From Limnohabitans sp. (GTDB taxonomy: Bacteria > Pseudomonadota > Gammaproteobacteria > Burkholderiales > Burkholderiaceae_C): a stretch of DNA of 8,681 nt. This document shows, piece after piece, positions 1 through 7,268 of this stretch (the first letter of the stretch is position 1; each line of letters starts with the position of its first letter). The stretch is from the NCBI GenBank assembly GCA_024641725.1, contig JAHECM010000041.1, forward strand, positions 9,367 through 18,047. Reading direction: 5' to 3'. The notes beneath the pieces were generated by a model. The model had not been told where the DNA came from, made no database searches, and saw only the letters and a list, made by a program, of their open reading frames with translations. A program made the position numbers and the translations under genes.

Positions 1-2
1 CG

Positions 3-206
3 CGTTGGCTGGGCAGTGCCACGGCAAGCGCCAGTGGCGCACCCGCGGTCCCGGCCGAGGTGCAAAAAGCGCTGGACGCGGCCACACGCCCTCTGGCCCG
101 CTACCGCTGCGCTGCCTGCGGTTTTGAGGCCAAAGAGCATTTTTGGCACTGCCCCGGCTGCCAAGCTTGGGACAGCTACCCACCGCGCCGGGTCGAAGAG
201 CTCTGA
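3..206 (+). CDS. lapB: LapB (YciM), C-terminal fragment
   Basis: This is the 3' end of a gene that enters from outside the window; only the last 67 codons are visible, ending at TGA 204-206. The readable end contains two cysteine pairs, Cys-Ala-Ala-Cys (codons at 108 and 117) and Cys-Pro-Gly-Cys (codons at 150 and 159), separated by GFEAKEHFWH and followed by QAWDSYPP. This is the rubredoxin-like metal-binding knuckle that closes LapB, an inner-membrane-anchored cytoplasmic TPR protein. In enterobacteria LapB works with FtsH to control LpxC turnover and so lipopolysaccharide synthesis. The TPR repeats and N-terminal membrane anchor lie upstream and cannot be checked. An alanine-rich linker precedes the knuckle. 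The next gene follows on the same strand after 74 bases with no clear terminator, so co-transcription is possible. Confidence 0.9.
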   Translation, partial: RWLGSATASASGAPAVPAEVQKALDAATRPLARYRCAACGFEAKEHFWHCPGCQAWDSYPPRRVEEL

Positions 207-280
207 GCCCTTTCATCCCAGCCTTGGTTTTTGCACAATGGGCCACGGCCATGCCAGGGCAGGGCTGCAGGGAGAACACG

Positions 281-613
281 ATGAAGCACCGCTTCGCATG
301 GGGGCTGCTGCTGGCGAGCGCATGGGCCAGCGCACAGACCAGCGCACAGACCGTGGACATCGCACAAGCGCGTGAGATTGACCTCGATGGTCTGCGCGGC
401 TTAGGACCCGCCACCACGAGAATCATTCTGCAAGAGCGCGACCGTCGCCCCTTCAAGGACTGGACAGACCTGATGCAGCGCACGCCGGGCATCGGCCCCA
501 AAAAGGCGGCGCAACTGTCCGAGCAGGGTCTGCGGGTGCAGGGCCAGACTTACCCGGCCACCGCCCCCGTGGGAGCCCCGCCCCCCGCTCGATCCACGGT
601 GAATGGCCCATAA
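281..613 (+). CDS. Exported ComEA-like helix-hairpin-helix protein
   Basis: The product is a 110-residue protein with a Sec signal peptide (Lys/Arg start, hydrophobic stretch at residues 5-15, Ala-Ser-Ala at 16-18 and Thr-Ser-Ala at 20-22), so it is probably periplasmic. The mature part holds two helix-hairpin-helix motifs: GLRGLGPATT (about 37-46) and TPGIGPKKAAQL (about 68-79). They are joined by a basic stretch ending in RRPFKDWTDL, the arrangement of the ComEA DNA-binding domain. ComEA proteins bind incoming DNA in the periplasm during natural transformation, but many short solo ComEA-like proteins have no proven role. A Pro-rich tail (91-110) follows. The start at 281 is preferred over an upstream ATG at 143 because AGGGAGA lies at 269-275 and the signal peptide begins there. 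The gene converges on the oxoprolinase gene with only 26 bases between stops. Confidence 0.85.
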   Translation: MKHRFAWGLLLASAWASAQTSAQTVDIAQAREIDLDGLRGLGPATTRIILQERDRRPFKDWTDLMQRTPGIGPKKAAQLSEQGLRVQGQTYPATAPVGAPPPARSTVNGP

Positions 614-639
614 GCCTTTGCCCCCCGAGGGCCGGGGGC
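614..639. terminator. Possible GC-rich hairpin between convergent genes
   Basis: The short gap between the two convergent stop codons contains G-CCCCC at 620-625 pairing with GGGGG-C at 634-639. This gives a 6-bp stem with an 8-base loop. No T-tract follows on either strand, so it is at best a weak or Rho-assisted terminator. Confidence 0.25.
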
Positions 640-3600
640 CTACAAGGTGCCGTAGCCCCCGCCGCCGGGCGTGTGGATTTCAAACACATCGCCCACCCGC
701 ATCTCGACTTGCCCAATGTGGCCCAGCGCCTCGGTCTGCCCGTCGGCACGCAGCACCCGGTTGATGCCCGGCTGCCCCGGCGCGCCCCCGGCCATGCCAA
801 AGGCCGGGTGCACCCGCCCATTGGACAAAATGCCCGCTGTCATCGGCTCTAAAAAGCGCACGCGGCGCACCCCACCGTCCCCCCCACGCCACTGCCCTGC
901 ACCACCCGAGCCTTTGCGGATGGCGTAACTCTCCAGACGCACCGGAAAGCGGAACTCCAGCACCTCGGGGTCGGTCAGTCGCGAGTTGGTCATGTGGGTT
1001 TGCACCACCGAGGTGCCGTCAAAGCCCCCCACCCGTGCGCCCTGCACGTCAAAACGTCCGCCTGCACCACTGCCGCCCGAAATCGTCTCGTAATACTGGT
1101 GGCGCGCATTGCCAAAGGTGAAGTTGTTCATGGTCGGCTGGCTGCCCGCCATCACCCCCAATGCCCCCAAGAGCGCGTTGGTGATGCACGTGGAGGTTTC
1201 GACATTGCCCGCCACCACCGAGGCTGGCGGGTTCGGGTTGAGCATGGAGCCTGGCGGGATGGTGACTTGCAAAGGCTTGAGGCAGCCGGCGTTCAGTGGG
1301 ATGTCATCGTCCACCAGACTGCGGAACACGTACAGCACCGCGGCCATGCACACGGCACGCGGCGCGTTGAAATTATTGGACAACTGGGCGCTGGTGCCCG
1401 TGAAATCGATCTGAGCCGAACGCTCCTGCGGGTTGACTCGCACCGCCACTTGGATCTGCGCGCCGTTGTCCAGGGACACACTGAACTGGCCGTCTTTGAG
1501 CCGCGTGATGACGCGGCGCACGGACTCTTCGGCGTTGTCCTGCACATGGCGCATATAGGCCTGCACCACGGGCAAGCCAAACTGGTCCACCATGCGGCGC
1601 AGTTCTTGCACGCCTTTTGCATTGGCCGCAATTTGGGCTTTCAGGTCGGCCATGTTTTGCTGCGGGTTGCGCGAGGGGTATTCGCCGCTTTGCAGCAGCG
1701 CCACCATCTCGGCTTCTCGCCAGCGCCCTGCGTCCAGCAACTTGAAGTTCTGGATCTGCACCCCCTCCTCTTGAATGCGGGTCGAAAACGGGGGCATAGA
1801 GCCGGGCGTCAAACCGCCCACGTCGGCATGGTGCCCGCGCGAGCCCACATAAAACACCGGCTCCGCCTGGCCGTCCAGGTACACCGGGGTGATCACGGTG
1901 ATGTCAGGCAAATGTGTGCCCCCGTGATAAGGGTCGTTGAGCACAAACACATCGCCTGGCTGCATGCGCCCCGCGTTGTCACGGATCACGGTCAGGATGC
2001 TCTCGCCCATTGAACCCAGGTGCACCGGCATGTGCGGGGCATTGGCAATGAGCTGGCCTTCGGCGCTGAACAAGGCGCAAGAAAAATCCAAGCGCTCCTT
2101 GATGTTGACCGAATAAGCGGTGTTTTGCAGCTGCAGCCCCATTTGCTCGGCGATGTTCATGAACAGGTTGTTGAACACCTCCAGCAGCACCGGGTCCACC
2201 GTGGTGCCCACGGCAAATTGCGCGGTGCGCGGCACGGTGCGCGCCAGCAGCAGGTGGTCCAGGGCGGTGAGCGTGGCTTGCCATTCGGGCTCGACCACGG
2301 TGGTGGCGTTTTGCTCGGCAATGATCGCTGGGCCGGTGACGGTGTCGCCCGGACGCATGTCTTCGCGCACCACCAAGCGGGCGCTCTGCCACTGTCCCGC
2401 ACTGAACATGCGCACCGTGTCGCGGCAGGGGGCCTCTCGCGGCGGATGGCAGGCCTGCGGATGCTCCGATGGGGCGTCGCCCGCCACCACGGCCTCGACC
2501 GAGACGGCCTCCGCCATCAGGCGCTTGCCCGACATCAAAAAGGCAAAGCGCTGGCGGTAAGCCGCCTCAAAGCCACTTTGTATCGCGTCCAAGCTGCCGT
2601 GCGGCACCACCAGTGCGGCGTCGGTGCCTTCGTAGCGCACATGCACGCGCTGCTGCAGGCGCATGGCCCCGGTGCTCACTTGTTGGCGTTCGAGTTCGGT
2701 TTGGGCTGCGGCCCCCAAATCGGCCAAGACGGATGCGATGCGGGGCATGGCTTCGGCCGTGAGCGGCAACTCGATCGCTTGCTCACGGATCACGTTTTGG
2801 TCGGCCAGGCCCATGCCGTAGGCCGACAGCACACCCGCCAAGGGGTGCACCAGCACCTGCGTCATGCCCAGCGCATCGGCCACCAGGCAGGCGTGCTGCC
2901 CACCGGCACCGCCAAAGCACTGCAAGGTGTAGCGCGTCACGTCGTAGCCGCGCGCCACCGAGATTTTTTTGATGGCATTGGCCATCTGCTGCACGGCGAT
3001 CTGAATGAAGCCTTCGGCCACGTCTTCGGCGGCTCGCCCGGTTTGCTGGGCCAGCGCCTCAAACTGGGCTTGCACCGGCTCGGGGCTGAGCGCCTCATTG
3101 GCCTGCGGCCCAAACACCTTGGGAAAATACGCGGGCTGGATCTTGCCCAGCATCACGTTCGCGTCGGTCACGGCCAACGGCCCGCCACGGCGGTAACTGG
3201 ACGGACCGGGGTTGGCACCCGCGCTTTGCGGCCCCACCCGAAAGCGCGCGCCATCAAACGACAAGAGGGAGCCGCCCCCGGCGGCCACGGTGTGGATGCT
3301 CATCATGGGCGCGCGCATGCGCACGCCCGCCACTTGCGTCTCGAACTCACGCTCAAACTCGCCCGCAAAGTGCGACACATCGGTGGATGTGCCGCCCATG
3401 TCAAAACCAATCACCTTATCGTGCCCCGCCAACTGCGCGGTGCGTGCCATGCCCACAATGCCACCCGCCGGACCGGACAAGATCGCGTCTTTGCCCTGAA
3501 AGGCGTGTGCATCGGTCAAGCCCCCTGAGGACTGCATGAAAAACAGCTTGACCCCGGGCATGTCGCTGGCCACCTGGTCCACGTAGCGGCGCAAGATCGG

Positions 3601-4263
3601 CGAGAGGTAAGCGTCCACCACAGTGGTGTCGCCCCGGCTGACGAACTTCATCATGGGGCTGGTTTGGTGGCTGGTGCTGACCTGCGTGAAGCCCACCTCG
3701 CGGGCCAAGCGCGCGGCGGCCGCCTCGTGCCCGGTGTAGCGGTAGCCGTGCATGAAGACAATGGCCGCGCTGCGCAAACCCGCATCGTGTGCGGCCCACA
3801 GGCGCTCGCGCAGATGGGCCTCGTCCAGGGGCTCCACCACCTCGCCATGCGCGCCCATGCGCTCTTGCGACTCGATCACGCGGGTGTAGAGCAACTCGGG
3901 CAGCACGATCTGGCGGTCAAACAGGCGCGGGCGGTTTTGGTAGGCGATGCGCAGCGCATCGCGAAAGCCCCGCGTCGTGATCAGCAGCGTGGGCTCGCCT
4001 TTGCGCTCGAGCAAGGCGTTGGTGGCCACTGTGGTGCCCATCTTGACGCACTCGACCCGCTCAGGCGTCACGGGCTCACTGGCTTGCAGGCCCAGCAGAT
4101 GGCGAATGCCCGCCACCGCCGCATCGCGGTATTGCTCGGGGTTCTCGCTCAGCAGTTTGTGCGTGACCAGCGTACCGTCTGGGCGTTTGCCCACCACGTC
4201 GGTGAAAGTGCCGCCACGGTCGATCCAGAATTGCCACTTGGGCTGAGAAGGCTGTGTGTTCAT
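640..4263 (-). CDS. oplaH: 5-oxoprolinase (ATP-hydrolysing), fused HyuA-HyuB type
   Basis: The 1207-residue cytoplasmic enzyme has the length and two-part layout of OPLAH, which uses ATP to open 5-oxo-L-proline to L-glutamate. The HyuA-like half (about 1-690) shows DRGGTFTDVV (15-24), KMGTTVATNALLERKG (74-89), SGPAGGIVG (263-271), the actin-fold phosphate-binding type motif GFDMGGTSTDVS (286-297) and GGAGGQHA (451-458). The HyuB-like half (about 690-1207) shows NTAYSVNIKERLDFSCALF (714-732), NDPYHGGTHLPD (776-787), SRGHHADVGG (808-817) and a glycine-rich end, PGGGGYG. No motif is broken. The start is the only sensible one: the family begins about 10 residues before DRGGT and the next Met is residue 74. 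No Shine-Dalgarno is seen before the ATG. A TRAP transporter is transcribed divergently and may supply the substrate. Related hydantoinases share these domains, but the single-chain fusion with HyuA first favours oxoprolinase. Confidence 0.9.
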   Translation of the reverse strand: MNTQPSQPKWQFWIDRGGTFTDVVGKRPDGTLVTHKLLSENPEQYRDAAVAGIRHLLGLQASEPVTPERVECVKMGTTVATNALLERKGEPTLLITTRGFRDALRIAYQNRPRLFDRQIVLPELLYTRVIESQERMGAHGEVVEPLDEAHLRERLWAAHDAGLRSAAIVFMHGYRYTGHEAAAARLAREVGFTQVSTSHQTSPMMKFVSRGDTTVVDAYLSPILRRYVDQVASDMPGVKLFFMQSSGGLTDAHAFQGKDAILSGPAGGIVGMARTAQLAGHDKVIGFDMGGTSTDVSHFAGEFEREFETQVAGVRMRAPMMSIHTVAAGGGSLLSFDGARFRVGPQSAGANPGPSSYRRGGPLAVTDANVMLGKIQPAYFPKVFGPQANEALSPEPVQAQFEALAQQTGRAAEDVAEGFIQIAVQQMANAIKKISVARGYDVTRYTLQCFGGAGGQHACLVADALGMTQVLVHPLAGVLSAYGMGLADQNVIREQAIELPLTAEAMPRIASVLADLGAAAQTELERQQVSTGAMRLQQRVHVRYEGTDAALVVPHGSLDAIQSGFEAAYRQRFAFLMSGKRLMAEAVSVEAVVAGDAPSEHPQACHPPREAPCRDTVRMFSAGQWQSARLVVREDMRPGDTVTGPAIIAEQNATTVVEPEWQATLTALDHLLLARTVPRTAQFAVGTTVDPVLLEVFNNLFMNIAEQMGLQLQNTAYSVNIKERLDFSCALFSAEGQLIANAPHMPVHLGSMGESILTVIRDNAGRMQPGDVFVLNDPYHGGTHLPDITVITPVYLDGQAEPVFYVGSRGHHADVGGLTPGSMPPFSTRIQEEGVQIQNFKLLDAGRWREAEMVALLQSGEYPSRNPQQNMADLKAQIAANAKGVQELRRMVDQFGLPVVQAYMRHVQDNAEESVRRVITRLKDGQFSVSLDNGAQIQVAVRVNPQERSAQIDFTGTSAQLSNNFNAPRAVCMAAVLYVFRSLVDDDIPLNAGCLKPLQVTIPPGSMLNPNPPASVVAGNVETSTCITNALLGALGVMAGSQPTMNNFTFGNARHQYYETISGGSGAGGRFDVQGARVGGFDGTSVVQTHMTNSRLTDPEVLEFRFPVRLESYAIRKGSGGAGQWRGGDGGVRRVRFLEPMTAGILSNGRVHPAFGMAGGAPGQPGINRVLRADGQTEALGHIGQVEMRVGDVFEIHTPGGGGYGTL

Positions 4264-4272
4264 GTTGGCCGC

Positions 4273-4278
4273 ATATTA
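4273..4278 (-). promoter_or_regulatory. Candidate -10 box of the oxoprolinase gene
   Basis: Read on the - strand, TAATAT (5 of 6 matches to TATAAT) ends 9 bases before the oxoprolinase ATG. A start site 6-8 bases downstream would leave a leader of only a few bases, which fits the absence of a Shine-Dalgarno. No good -35 is seen at 17 bases upstream (the hexamer there is CTGCGC), so this remains a suggestion. Confidence 0.3.
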
Positions 4279-4352
4279 GCGGGCTGTCGCGCACAGCGCA
4301 GTCCCTCAGGGGAACCCCCAATCGCCAAACTGGCTCATGGCCCTAGAGTCGT

Positions 4353-4387
4353 AACTCCTGATGTATCCCCATCTCTACCGAGGAGTT
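4353..4387 (+). promoter_or_regulatory. Inverted repeat covering the TRAP receptor ribosome binding site
   Basis: AACTCCT at 4353-4359 is a perfect 7-base complement of AGGAGTT at 4381-4387, which contains the AGGAG Shine-Dalgarno of the receptor gene (5 bases before ATG 4391). Inside the 21-base loop, GATG 4360-4363 can pair with CATC 4370-4373. In mRNA this could fold into a hairpin that hides the ribosome binding site. Alternatively it could be a DNA operator half-site pair, or chance. The promoter of the operon was not recognised with any confidence in 4279-4350. Confidence 0.3.
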
Positions 4388-4390
4388 CCC

Positions 4391-5368
4391 ATGAAACGTC
4401 GCACCCTGCACCTTGGCCTGCTGGCTGGCTTGATCGCTGTTTCCGGTATGGCGTCCGCTCAAACCAAGTGGGACCTGCCTGCCGCTTACCCCGCCACCAA
4501 CTTCCACTCGGTCAACATGACCCAGTTTGCTGCTGACGTGGACAAGGCCACCGCAGGCAAACTCAAAATCACGGTGCACGCCAACGCGTCCCTGTTCAAG
4601 GCCCCCGAAATCAAGCGTGCCGTGCAAGGCGGACAAGCCCAGGCGGGCGAGATTTTGTTGGCCAACTTCCAAAACGAATGGCAACCCTTTGGCGCAGATG
4701 GCCTGCCCTTTTTGGCCGACAGCTTTGACGAGTCCATGAAACTCTACAAAGCCCAGCGCCCCGTGCTGGAAAAGAAACTGGCCGAACAAGGCATGCTGCT
4801 GCTGTACTCGGTGGCTTGGCCACCACAGGGCATTTACAGCAAAAAACCCATCAACAGCGCCGCCGACCTCAAGGGCATCAAATGGCGAGCCTACAGCCCG
4901 TCCACCGCCAAAATTGCGGAGCTGGTGGGTGCTCAACCGGTGACGGTACAGGCGGCAGAGTTCTCGCAGGCGCTGGCCACCGGTGTGGTCGAATCCACCA
5001 TGACCTCCGGCGCCACCGGCGTGGACAGCAAGCTGTATGAGCACCTCAAGTATTACTACGACATCCAGGCTTGGCTGCCCAAAAACGCGGTCATTGCCAA
5101 CAAAAAAGCTTTCGATGCACTGGACAAACCCAGCCAAGACGCCCTGCTCAAGGCCGCTGCCGAAGCAGAAACTCGGGGCTGGAGCGAGTCGCGCAAGGTC
5201 AATGAAACCACCCTGGCCACACTCAAAGCCAACGGCATGACGGTCACTGCGCCGTCAGCCCAACTTAAAGCCGACATGAAAAAAGTCGGCGACACCATGC
5301 TCAAAGAATGGCTGGATAAAGCCGGCCCCGAGGGCAAGACGATCGTGGACGCCTACCAAAAACGCTGA
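4391..5368 (+). CDS. dctP: TRAP transporter substrate-binding protein (DctP family)
   Basis: This 325-residue periplasmic receptor delivers a small carboxylate to the membrane subunits encoded next to it. A Sec signal peptide runs to Ala23 (MASA, then Gln24). The mature part has the DctP-family pattern: an opening strand before AAYPATNFHS (31-40), a GQAQAGEILL stretch (81-90), LPFLADSFDE (105-114) and the ligand-domain signature KGIKWRAYSP (161-170), in which Arg166 matches the conserved arginine that grips the substrate carboxylate. The start at 4391 is chosen over ATG 4361 because AGGAG lies 5 bases upstream and the signal peptide begins there. The gene is first in a dctPQM-type operon and divergent from the oxoprolinase gene. 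Bordetella DctP6 and DctP7 are related receptors known to bind pyroglutamate. That ligand is plausible here, but dicarboxylates or keto acids cannot be excluded from sequence. Confidence 0.93.
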   Translation: MKRRTLHLGLLAGLIAVSGMASAQTKWDLPAAYPATNFHSVNMTQFAADVDKATAGKLKITVHANASLFKAPEIKRAVQGGQAQAGEILLANFQNEWQPFGADGLPFLADSFDESMKLYKAQRPVLEKKLAEQGMLLLYSVAWPPQGIYSKKPINSAADLKGIKWRAYSPSTAKIAELVGAQPVTVQAAEFSQALATGVVESTMTSGATGVDSKLYEHLKYYYDIQAWLPKNAVIANKKAFDALDKPSQDALLKAAAEAETRGWSESRKVNETTLATLKANGMTVTAPSAQLKADMKKVGDTMLKEWLDKAGPEGKTIVDAYQKR

Positions 5369-5372
5369 GCCC

Positions 5373-5882
5373 ATGCGAAAACTGCTCAATGGCATTTACG
5401 ACGGTGCCGCCGCTTTGGCGGCGCTTTTCATGGTGGGTTTGCTGGGCATGGTGCTGCTGTCCATTGTGAGTCGGCAGCTGCACTTTCATGTCAATGGCAC
5501 CGACGCTTATGCGGGCTATTTGATGGCCGGTGCCAGCTTCTTGGCGCTGGCCCACACCCTCAAACGCAACGAACACATTCGGGTGACCTTGGTGCTTGGC
5601 CTGTTCAAAGGCCCAGGCCGCCGGGCGCTGGAGCTGTGGAGCCTGACGGCAGCCAGTTTCCTGGCCAGCCTGTTTGCCTATTACAGCTGCCGACTGGTGT
5701 GGCAATCGCTGGAGTTCAACGACATTTCCACCGGCAACGACGCCACCCCGCTGTGGCTGCCGCAGCTGGGCATGGCGGCGGGCGCGGTGGTCTTTGCGCT
5801 GGCGTTCATCGATGAGTGGGTGCTAGAAATCACGGGGCAACGCTTGCCCACCGACAGCGCTGAGATGCTGCGCAACGAATGA
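5373..5882 (+). CDS. dctQ: TRAP transporter small membrane subunit (DctQ family)
   Basis: The product is a 169-residue integral inner-membrane protein with four predicted membrane segments at about 11-34, 45-62, 85-106 and 127-150. It carries the NEHIRV stretch (66-71) after the second segment, typical of DctQ subunits. It partners the large DctM subunit and helps dock the loaded periplasmic receptor; transport is driven by a sodium or proton gradient, not ATP. The ATG lies only 4 bases after the receptor stop codon and has no convincing Shine-Dalgarno of its own, so translation is probably coupled to the upstream gene. Length and topology are normal for the family, and nothing looks broken. 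Confidence 0.92.
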   Translation: MRKLLNGIYDGAAALAALFMVGLLGMVLLSIVSRQLHFHVNGTDAYAGYLMAGASFLALAHTLKRNEHIRVTLVLGLFKGPGRRALELWSLTAASFLASLFAYYSCRLVWQSLEFNDISTGNDATPLWLPQLGMAAGAVVFALAFIDEWVLEITGQRLPTDSAEMLRNE

Positions 5883-5888
5883 GCCGCC

Positions 5889-7190
5889 ATGAATGACCTG
5901 ATGATCATGGGCCTGCTGGTCCTGAGCTTGTTTTTGATTTTGGGCAGCGGTGTCTGGATTGGCCTGACTTTGTCGGGCGTGGCCTGGATCGGCATGCAGT
6001 TGTTTTCTGCCCGACCTGCAGGCGACGCCATGGCGGTCACCGTCTGGGGCTCGGCCTCGAGTTGGACGCTCACGGCCCTGCCGCTGTTCATCTGGATGGG
6101 CGAGATCTTGTTTCGCACCCGGCTGAGCCAAGACATGTTCAAGGGCCTGGCGCCCTGGATGCAAGCCCTGCCCGGGCGTTTGCTGCACACCAATGTGGTG
6201 GGTTGCGCCATCTTTGCCGCCGTCTCCGGCTCCAGCGCCGCCACTTGCGCCACCATCGGCAAGATGACCCTGCCCGAGCTGCAAAAACGCGGCTACCCGC
6301 AAGACATGGTGATCGGCACCTTGTCAGGCTCGGGCACGCTGGGGCTGCTGATCCCCCCGTCCATCATCATGATCGTGTACGGGGTGGCCGCTGACGTGTC
6401 GATTGCCCAGCTCTTCATTGCCGGCATCTTGCCCGGCTTGTTGTTGGCCGGCTTGTTTTCTGGCTACATCATCGTGTGGTCGCTGCGCCACCCAGACCAA
6501 ATTCCGCCGCGCGACGCGCCCATGAGCTTCTTGCAAAAACTGCAAGCATCGAGCAGCCTGATCCCGGTGGTGGTGTTGATTGCCTCGGTGCTGGGCTCCA
6601 TTTACACCGGCTTTGCCACCGCCACCGAGGCAGCCGCCGTGGGCGTGGTGGGGGCCATGGTGCTGTCAGCGGCGCAGGGCTCGATGAGTTGGCCCGTCTT
6701 CAAAGACGCCCTGATGGGCGCCACGCGTTTGTACTGCATGATCGCCTTGATCTTGGCGGGCGCAGCGTTTTTGACCTTGTCGATGGGCTACATCGGCCTG
6801 CCTCGCCACTTGGCAGAGTGGATCGGCAGCCTGGGTCTGAGCCCACTGGCCCTGATCTGCGCGCTGATGGCATTTTTCATTGTGCTGGGTTGCTTTTTGG
6901 ACGGCATCTCGATGGTGGTGCTGACCATGGGCGTGCTGATGCCCACGGTGCAAAAAGCCGGCATTGACCCCATCTGGTTTGGCATTTTCATTGTGTTTGT
7001 GGTGGAGATGGCGCAGATCACGCCGCCCGTGGGCTTCAACCTGTTTGTGCTGCAGGGCATGACGGGCAAACAACTGCCCTACATTGCCCGCGTGTCCATG
7101 CCCATGTTTGCCTTGATGGTGGTGGCGGTGCTGTTGATTTATTTCGTGCCCGGCATCGTGACATGGCTGCCCACGCAGATGAAACTCTGA
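5889..7190 (+). CDS. dctM: TRAP transporter large membrane subunit (DctM family)
   Basis: The 433-residue, very hydrophobic protein has many membrane segments, as expected for the transport-catalysing DctM subunit of the ion transporter superfamily. Family signatures are present: GSSAATCATIGKMTLPEL (114-131), SGTLGLLIPPSI (148-159), ATEAAAVGVVGA (245-256) and EMAQITPPVGFNLFV (373-387). The repeated Gly/Ser/Pro-rich hairpins correspond to the ion- and substrate-binding loops of the two inverted halves. It starts 6 bases after the DctQ stop and also lacks a clear Shine-Dalgarno. Both junctions share TGAGCC before the next start, which suggests coupled translation. It is the last gene of the operon, followed within 30 bases by a hairpin terminator. 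Specificity is set mainly by the receptor, so this subunit does not reveal the substrate. Confidence 0.94.
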   Translation: MNDLMIMGLLVLSLFLILGSGVWIGLTLSGVAWIGMQLFSARPAGDAMAVTVWGSASSWTLTALPLFIWMGEILFRTRLSQDMFKGLAPWMQALPGRLLHTNVVGCAIFAAVSGSSAATCATIGKMTLPELQKRGYPQDMVIGTLSGSGTLGLLIPPSIIMIVYGVAADVSIAQLFIAGILPGLLLAGLFSGYIIVWSLRHPDQIPPRDAPMSFLQKLQASSSLIPVVVLIASVLGSIYTGFATATEAAAVGVVGAMVLSAAQGSMSWPVFKDALMGATRLYCMIALILAGAAFLTLSMGYIGLPRHLAEWIGSLGLSPLALICALMAFFIVLGCFLDGISMVVLTMGVLMPTVQKAGIDPIWFGIFIVFVVEMAQITPPVGFNLFVLQGMTGKQLPYIARVSMPMFALMVVAVLLIYFVPGIVTWLPTQMKL

Positions 7191-7217
7191 CCTGCGCCGC
7201 ATTTCATCCTCTATGAT
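7187..7217 (+). promoter_or_regulatory. Weak candidate promoter for rdgC-fluC
   Basis: TATGAT at 7212-7217 resembles a -10 box. CTGACC at 7187-7192 gives four -35 matches, but at a long 19-base spacing and overlapping the dctM stop. The start site would fall near the 5' edge of the terminator hairpin. This is the best pair in the gap and is not strong. Confidence 0.25.
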
Positions 7218-7219
7218 TC

Positions 7220-7250
7220 AGCCCGTCCCCAGAGGACGGGTTGTTCATTT
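7220..7250 (+). terminator. Rho-independent terminator of the TRAP operon
   Basis: CCCGTCC 7222-7228 pairs perfectly with GGACGGG 7234-7240 around the 5-base loop CCAGA. The stem extends by a G-T wobble (7221/7241) and an A-T pair (7220/7242). The T-rich stretch TTGTTCATTT (7241-7250) follows. It sits 30 bases after the DctM stop and 19 bases before the rdgC start. Confidence 0.65.
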
Positions 7251-7268
7251 GGGTCGAGAAGGAATACT

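Noticed and set aside
143..280. Upstream ATG giving a longer ComEA-like protein (156 residues)
   Set aside because: It would overlap the end of lapB in another frame and bury the signal peptide, and it lacks the ribosome site found just before 281.
16..375. A 119-codon + strand frame over lapB and the start of the ComEA-like gene
   Set aside because: It is out of frame with the LapB zinc-knuckle end, which is unmistakable, and has no domain of its own.
994..3528. Long open frames on the + strand (339 and 502 codons) opposite the oxoprolinase gene
   Set aside because: They lie wholly antisense to a clearly conserved gene, have His/Arg/Gly-rich translations with no recognisable domain, and are the usual shadow frames of high-GC coding DNA.
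3664..4536. A 290-codon + strand frame running from inside the oxoprolinase gene through the divergent region
   Set aside because: It spans the intergenic region and the signal peptide of the TRAP receptor in another frame, has no ribosome site or domain, and is best explained by chance.
7191..7268. Possible fluoride riboswitch ahead of the rdgC-fluC pair
   Set aside because: The only structure is a simple hairpin with a T-rich tail; the conserved fluoride riboswitch core was not recognised by eye. A covariance-model search of this gap would settle it.
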